This document shows positions 58,701 to 64,000 of a stretch of DNA of 64,000 bases, piece after piece. Position numbers and translations under genes: made by a program. Numbering within the stretch: position 1 is the stretch's first letter; each line of letters begins with the position of its first letter. This stretch comes from Actinomycetales bacterium (lineage in GTDB: Bacteria > Actinomycetota > Actinomycetes > Actinomycetales > Microbacteriaceae): positions 1-64,000 of the forward strand of contig JAATFB010000022.1 in the NCBI GenBank assembly GCA_015655415.1, in the 5' to 3' direction. The notes beneath the pieces were generated by a model, which ran no database searches, was not told where the DNA came from, and saw only the letters and a list, made by a program, of their open reading frames with translations.

Positions 58701-61700
58701 TCAGGCGGACCTGAGCTCGTGCCCTCGGGCGGTCGCGTCGCGGTCGGCCACGCGTTGACCGACCACGGCCGAGACGCCGTCCTGCCGCATCGAGACGCCG
58801 TACAGGGCGTCGGCGATCTCCATGGTGCGCTTCTGGTGGGTGATGACGATGAGCTGGCTCTCGGCCCTCAGCTCCTGGAACGTGTTCAGCAGGCGGCCGA
58901 GGTTGGCGTCGTCGAGCGCGGCCTCGACCTCGTCCATGATGTAGAACGGGCTCGGCCTGGCCTTGAAGATCGCGAGAAGGAAGGCGACGGCCGCCAGCGA
59001 TCGCTCGCCGCCGGAGAGCAGCGAGAGCCGTTCGATCTTCTTGCCCGCCGGCCGCACCGACACCTCGACGCCCGTCGTGAGCAGGTCGTCGGGGTCCGTG
59101 AGCCGGATGCTCCCGCTTCCGCCCGGGAAGAGCACGGGGAACACCTCGGCGAACGCGCGCCTGGTGTCCTCGAACGCGTCGGCGAAGATGCCCTGCATCC
59201 GTTCGTCGAGATCCGCGATGATCGTCAAGAGATCCTTGCGCGTGTTCGTCAGGTCGGTGAGCTGCTCGGTGAGGAATCTGTGGCGCTGCTCCAGCGCGGC
59301 GAACTCCTCCAGGGCGAGGGGGTTGACCCGTCCGAGACGAGCCAGCTTGCGTTCGGCGTCCTGCAGCCGCTGCTCCTGCTCGGCCCGCACGAACGGGTGT
59401 TCGTCGCCGTCCGCCGCGTCGGCGGGGATCGGCACCTGCGGCCCGTACTCGGCGACGAGCACATCTTCGACGAGTCCGAGCTCGCTGCCCGCCCGCTCCA
59501 GCAGACCGGAGAGATGCAGTCTCTTCTCGTAGATCTGCAGTTCGAGGCCGTGCACGCTCTCGCTCACCGCCTGCAGGCGGTCGCGCAGCAGAGCCTCGTC
59601 CCTGCGCAGCGCGAGGAGCTCCTCGTTCTGGCCCGCCCTGGCGGCCTCCGCAGCCGCGAGCTCGGTGCGCGCCCGGCTCACGGAACGGTCCACGGAGTCG
59701 AGCACCTCCGGGAGGGCGACGACGACTCGCTCGGCCGCCTCCACCTGATGCCGGCGCAGGACCGCGCGACGGGCCGCCGCCGCTGCGGCCGTCCTCTCCT
59801 CCTCCAGCCTCCTGATCAGCGACGCCGTGCGGGCGTCCTCGGCCCGCAGCCGCTCTCGTGCCGTCTCGGCGGCCAGCCGTGCCTGCACCTCGGCCTCACG
59901 GCAGGATTCGAGCTCGGCGAGCAGCCCGTCACGCGCCGAGACGTCGAGGATGGGCCGAGGCCGTGCCGCGGCCTCCTCCAGCGCGTGCGTGGCGCGCTCG
60001 GCATCCGCCTGCGCCCTCGACACCTGCTCCTGGGATGCCTGGCGCGCCGCCGTGAGCCGCTCCAGCTCCGCCGCCGCCGCCTCCATCCGCACCCGCAGCC
60101 TGTTGAGCGCCTCGGTGCGCGCGGCGGTGCGCGCGTCGTGCTCGCGAAGCCGGGCGAGGGCGTCCGTCGACCTCTGCCTGGCGGCCGCGGCCCGGTTCCG
60201 CGACTCCGCGAGCGCCGTCAGCGCCGCCTCGAGCTCCACCGTCACCGTCTCGACGCGCGCCGCCGCCGCATCACGGTCCGCCACGAGCTCGATCCTGCTG
60301 GGCGTGCCGCCGGAGCCGCCGCGGAGCACGTGGTCTCCGAGCACGTCGCCGTCGCGGGTGATCACCGTGGCACCCGGCGCCAGCGACGGCCACGCCGCCC
60401 GTGCGGCGTCGAGGTCGTCCACGATCACCGCGCCGGCGAGCACCGCACGGACTCCGGCGGGAGCATCCACGACGTCCGTCGCCGCGACGACACCGGCTGG
60501 GAGCGACGGCGACGGGGAGATGTCGCCGGAGTCCGCGATCGCCAGCTCGACGCGTCCCAGCTCCGACTCTCTGGCGTGCACCAGCGCCTCGATCGCCGCG
60601 TCACGGTCGTCGGCGAGCACGGCTTCGGCGAGCGATCCCAGGGCGGCCGCGACGGCCGCCTCGTAGCCCGGCTCCACCCGGAGGTTGTCGGCGACCAGAC
60701 CGCGCAGGCCGCGCAGGCCCGCGGAGGCGAGCATCGCCGAGCCGTCCTTCTGGTCCAGAGCCAGCGACAGCGCGCCGATCCGAGCCTGCAGCGCGTCACG
60801 CTCCCGTTCCCACGCGTGCGTCTGCTCACGCAGCCGTTCGATCTCGCTCTCGACCTCCGCGACCTCCGACTGCGCCAGCTCGTACTCCTCGTCGAGGTCC
60901 GCGCCCGGCTCGTGCTCGTCGGCGTCCGCTTCCGCCTCCTCCAGCGCCGCGGCCGCCTCGTCGCGTCGGCGCGTCGCCGCGTCGATGGCGTTCTGCTGAC
61001 GCAGCGCCTCGCCCCGGGCGGCGGCGAGGCGGGACGCCGCCACCTCCGCCGCGCCGCGGAGGGCGGACAGCTCCAGGTCGTGCCGGGAGACCAGGGCGCT
61101 CTGCGCGGCGATCTGCTCGTCGAGGGCGTCGAGCCGCGTACGCGCCGCCCGGGTGGCCGCCTGGGCGGAGGCGACGGCGGCGTCCGCCTCCGCCACCCCC
61201 TGGCCCAGCAGCGCCGCCTCGGCTCGGGACGCCTCGATCATCTCGGGTGTCACGGTGCGGGCGGACTCGGACAGCTCTCCCTGGGAGCCGAGGAGCGCCA
61301 GTCGCTGGTTCGCGAGCGTGAACAGCGATCGCAGCCGTTCCTGTGCCGACTCCAGGGCGAATGCGGTGCGCCGCGCCGTGTCGACCGCGTCGCCCGCCTG
61401 CTCCTGCTCGATGCGGGCGATGCGCAGCCGCTTCTGCTCCAGCTGCTCCTGCAGCACGATCCGTTCGCCGTGCCGTTGCGACTCGTCGCGGGAGTGGTCG
61501 TCGAGCGCCGCACGCAGGGCCACCACCTCGTCGGCGAGCAGCCGGGCACGGGCATCGCGGACGACCGCTGCGATGGTCTGCGCCTCCCGTGCGACCTCGG
61601 CCTGGGCGCCGAGCGGCTTCAACTGCCTCCTGATCTCCCCGGCGAGGTCGCTCAGGCGCGTCAGATTCGTCTGCATCGCCTCCAGCTTGCGCAGCGTCTT

Positions 61701-62225
61701 CTCCTTGCGCCTGCGATGCTTCAGGATGCCTGCGGCCTCCTCGATGAAGCCGCGGCGCTCGTCGGGGCTGGCATGCAGCACGGCATCCAGCTGTCCCTGC
61801 CCGACGATGACGTGCATCTCCCGGCCGAGGCCCGTGTCGCTGAGCAGCTCCTGCACGTCGAGCAGCCGGCACTGCTTGCCGTTGATCGCGTACTCGCTGC
61901 CGCCGTTGCGGAACAGCGTGCGGCTGATCGTGACCTCGGTGTACTCGATGGGCAGCGCGCCGTCCGAGTTGTCGATCGTGAGGGAGACCTCGGCGCGGCC
62001 GAGCGGGCCACGAGTGGAGGTGCCGGCGAAGATGACGTCCTCCATCTTGCCGCCGCGCAGGGTCTTGACGCCCTGCTCGCCCATCACCCAGGCGAGCGCG
62101 TCGACGACGTTGGACTTGCCGGAGCCGTTGGGCCCCACGATGCACGTGACGCCGGGCTCGAAGGCGAAGGTCGTCGGCTGGGCGAAGGACTTGAAGCCCT
62201 TGAGGGTCAAGCTCTTCAGGTGCAA
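58701..62225 (-). CDS. smc: Chromosome segregation protein SMC
   Basis: MHLKSLTLKGFKSFAQPTTFAFEPGVTCIVGPNGSGKSNVVDALAWVMGEQGVKTLRGGKMEDVIFAGT; C-terminal LSLLSGGERSLAAVAFLLAIFKARPSPFYIMDEVEAALDDANLGRL. Confidence 0.97.
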   Translation of the reverse strand: MHLKSLTLKGFKSFAQPTTFAFEPGVTCIVGPNGSGKSNVVDALAWVMGEQGVKTLRGGKMEDVIFAGTSTRGPLGRAEVSLTIDNSDGALPIEYTEVTISRTLFRNGGSEYAINGKQCRLLDVQELLSDTGLGREMHVIVGQGQLDAVLHASPDERRGFIEEAAGILKHRRRKEKTLRKLEAMQTNLTRLSDLAGEIRRQLKPLGAQAEVAREAQTIAAVVRDARARLLADEVVALRAALDDHSRDESQRHGERIVLQEQLEQKRLRIARIEQEQAGDAVDTARRTAFALESAQERLRSLFTLANQRLALLGSQGELSESARTVTPEMIEASRAEAALLGQGVAEADAAVASAQAATRAARTRLDALDEQIAAQSALVSRHDLELSALRGAAEVAASRLAAARGEALRQQNAIDAATRRRDEAAAALEEAEADADEHEPGADLDEEYELAQSEVAEVESEIERLREQTHAWERERDALQARIGALSLALDQKDGSAMLASAGLRGLRGLVADNLRVEPGYEAAVAAALGSLAEAVLADDRDAAIEALVHARESELGRVELAIADSGDISPSPSLPAGVVAATDVVDAPAGVRAVLAGAVIVDDLDAARAAWPSLAPGATVITRDGDVLGDHVLRGGSGGTPSRIELVADRDAAAARVETVTVELEAALTALAESRNRAAAARQRSTDALARLREHDARTAARTEALNRLRVRMEAAAAELERLTAARQASQEQVSRAQADAERATHALEEAAARPRPILDVSARDGLLAELESCREAEVQARLAAETARERLRAEDARTASLIRRLEEERTAAAAAARRAVLRRHQVEAAERVVVALPEVLDSVDRSVSRARTELAAAEAARAGQNEELLALRRDEALLRDRLQAVSESVHGLELQIYEKRLHLSGLLERAGSELGLVEDVLVAEYGPQVPIPADAADGDEHPFVRAEQEQRLQDAERKLARLGRVNPLALEEFAALEQRHRFLTEQLTDLTNTRKDLLTIIADLDERMQGIFADAFEDTRRAFAEVFPVLFPGGSGSIRLTDPDDLLTTGVEVSVRPAGKKIERLSLLSGGERSLAAVAFLLAIFKARPSPFYIMDEVEAALDDANLGRLLNTFQELRAESQLIVITHQKRTMEIADALYGVSMRQDGVSAVVGQRVADRDATARGHELRSA

Positions 62226-62354
62226 CCGGCGCCCCTCTCGTCGCGCTCTGGCATGAAGCCGTCTCTAAGGTACCCGACGCCGGCCGCCGGGCACGGCAGG
62301 GCGGCAGGCCCGTCGAGGGATCCCCGTCACCGGCGGATCGGTCGCCCGCAGGGC

Positions 62355-63311
62355 TCAGCGTGCGAGGGGACGCGCCGGTGCGGCTCGCACACGCTGGCAG
62401 CGGGGACAGTAGTGCGAGGAGCGGTTCATGAACGACGAGCGCACCATCGGCGTTCCGCACCTGGCGCACGGCAGCCCCTGGCGCCCGTACGCGTTGAGGC
62501 TGTGCGCGAAATAGCCCGAGGCGCCGTTCACGTTCACGTACTGGGCGTCGAAGCTGGTCCCGCCCTCCGCGAGCGCCCTCAGCAGAACGGCACGCACCTC
62601 CCTCAGCAACGCGCGCCCCGCGCGGCCCGTCAGCGTCGCAGTGGGCTGTGCGAAGTGGACGCGGGCCGCCCACAGCGCCTCGTCGGCGTAGATGTTGCCG
62701 ACGCCGCTGATCACCGTCTGGTCCAGCAACGCACGCTTGATCGTGGTGCGTCGTGTCGCCAACGCCCTCAGGAACCGCTCGTCGTCGAACGCCGGGTCGA
62801 GCGGATCCCTGGCGATGTGCGCGACCTGTGTCGGCACGCTCGGCAGCGGGACTCCGCGGCCGCCGGGTGCGCCGTCCGGGGTCGGCACCAGGGCGTCCAC
62901 GGCGAGCGACCCGAAGGTGCGCTGGTCGACGAAGTGCACCGCCAGCTCTCCGTGCATCGGATGCTCGAGGACGAGCCTGACGCGCGCGTGGCGCTGGAGG
63001 GCGTCGTCGGCGCGACGCAGCAGCACCTGGCCGCTCATGCCCAGATGGAGCAGGAGTGCGTCGTCCACCTCGGCGCATCCCGATCCCGCCGTGGCGGGAT
63101 CGGGATGCCGCAGCGGCAGCCAGAGGAACTTGCCCCGGCGCGCTGAGCCGAGGATCCGCCGTCCGGTGAGCAGCCGGGCGACGTCCCCGCGGGCGCGATC
63201 GTGCCGGGTGATGCCGCGATCGTCCAGGACCTCAACGGACACGACGGTCGCCCCCGTCACCGCCGGCTCGAGACCGGCCCTGACCACCTCAACCTCGGGC
63301 AGCTCTGGCAC
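62355..63311 (-). CDS. mutM: Formamidopyrimidine-DNA glycosylase
   Basis: GTG start gives (M)[22 protein letters not shown] with the catalytic N-terminal Pro; C-terminal zinc finger [26 protein letters not shown]. Confidence 0.95.
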   Translation of the reverse strand: MPELPEVEVVRAGLEPAVTGATVVSVEVLDDRGITRHDRARGDVARLLTGRRILGSARRGKFLWLPLRHPDPATAGSGCAEVDDALLLHLGMSGQVLLRRADDALQRHARVRLVLEHPMHGELAVHFVDQRTFGSLAVDALVPTPDGAPGGRGVPLPSVPTQVAHIARDPLDPAFDDERFLRALATRRTTIKRALLDQTVISGVGNIYADEALWAARVHFAQPTATLTGRAGRALLREVRAVLLRALAEGGTSFDAQYVNVNGASGYFAHSLNAYGRQGLPCARCGTPMVRSSFMNRSSHYCPRCQRVRAAPARPLAR

Positions 63312-63981
63312 GGCTCTCACGGGCGTTCACGGCGGTCCAGGCATGCAGGGCGGCCGCCATCTCGGCATTCTTCTTGCTGCTGCCCTCGCCGCTGGCGGTG
63401 ACCAGTCCCTCGACGGTGACCGTGGCGTGGAAGGTCTTGCTGTGGTCGGGGCCCGTGTCGGTGACCTCGTACTGGGGCGGCGGCGCCGCGTTGCGCGCCG
63501 CGAGCTCCTGGAGACTCGTCTTGGGGTCCATCGCGGCACCGAACCGGTCGGGGCTCTCGAGCAGGGGCTCGATGAGCCGGAGCACCAGGGCTGTCGCGGC
63601 GTCGCCACCGGCATCCAGGTACACGGCCCCGATGATCGCCTCCACGGTGTCGGCGAGGATCGAGGACTTGTCGGCGCCGCCGCTGGCTGCCTCCCCTCGC
63701 CCGAGCAGCACGAACTCGCCGAGCCCGATCCCCCTGGCCACCTCGGCGAGCGCCACGCTGCTGACCAGTGACGCCCTCCGCTTGGCGAGGCCCCCCTCGT
63801 CCAGATGCGGATTCTCCCGGTACAGCTTGACGGTGACGGCCTGGCCGAGGATCGAGTCGCCGAGGAACTCCAGGCGCTCGTTGTTCGGCACGCCACCGTG
63901 CTCGTATGCGTAGGAACGGTGCGTGAGGGCGAGGGTGAGCAGGCCCGGATCGATGTCGACGCCGAGCCTGGCCTTCAGCAC
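63289..63981 (-). CDS. rnc: Ribonuclease III
   Basis: [37 protein letters not shown]...[23 protein letters not shown]; ds[21 protein letters not shown]. Confidence 0.95.
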   Translation of the reverse strand: MLKARLGVDIDPGLLTLALTHRSYAYEHGGVPNNERLEFLGDSILGQAVTVKLYRENPHLDEGGLAKRRASLVSSVALAEVARGIGLGEFVLLGRGEAASGGADKSSILADTVEAIIGAVYLDAGGDAATALVLRLIEPLLESPDRFGAAMDPKTSLQELAARNAAPPPQYEVTDTGPDHSKTFHATVTVEGLVTASGEGSSKKNAEMAAALHAWTAVNARESRARAARG

Positions 63982-64000
63982 CGCGACGTCGGGCCTCTCG

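Noticed and set aside
57753-63146. 1797-aa plus-strand ORF
   Set aside because: Antisense to ftsY, smc and mutM, all clearly coding on the minus strand; long Arg/His/Val-rich antisense ORFs are expected at this GC content.

Overview
High-GC actinobacterial chromosome segment; gene content and order suggest Microbacteriaceae. Most of the window is conserved housekeeping sequence: glgP/glgE/glgB, a TPR-thioredoxin, DivIVA-like proteins, cdsA-frr-pyrH-tsf-rpsB, xerC-dprA-comM-yraN-rnhB-lepB-rplS-trmD-rimM-khpA-rpsP, and ffh-ftsY-smc-mutM-rnc. Main points: (1) A ~12.7 kb element with a large serine recombinase is inserted in the Walker B region of comM and splits it in two. Its cargo looks like defence: an SF1 helicase with a large N-terminal extension, a 255-aa unknown, a PIN-like protein overlapping an LA2681-type HEPN protein by 4 bp, and a 1234-aa protein with an N-terminal nuclease-like motif. 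The best candidate for an undescribed system is this set. (2) A five-domain, four-gene cluster at 46.3-53.6 kb (Old Yellow Enzyme dienoyl-CoA reductase, SDR, acyl-CoA dehydrogenase, and an EPSP-synthase-like domain fused to an acyl-CoA ligase) resembles the shikimate-to-cyclohexanecarboxyl-CoA pathway. (3) There are several tandem arrays: 26 x 19 bp between ybdK and ffh, 6 x 34 bp, and 4 x ~21 bp. There is also a 53-bp near-perfect palindrome inside the island. (4) glgB and a DivIVA-like gene each carry one in-frame stop codon. All calls come from reading the sequence and the ORF translations; no database search was run.
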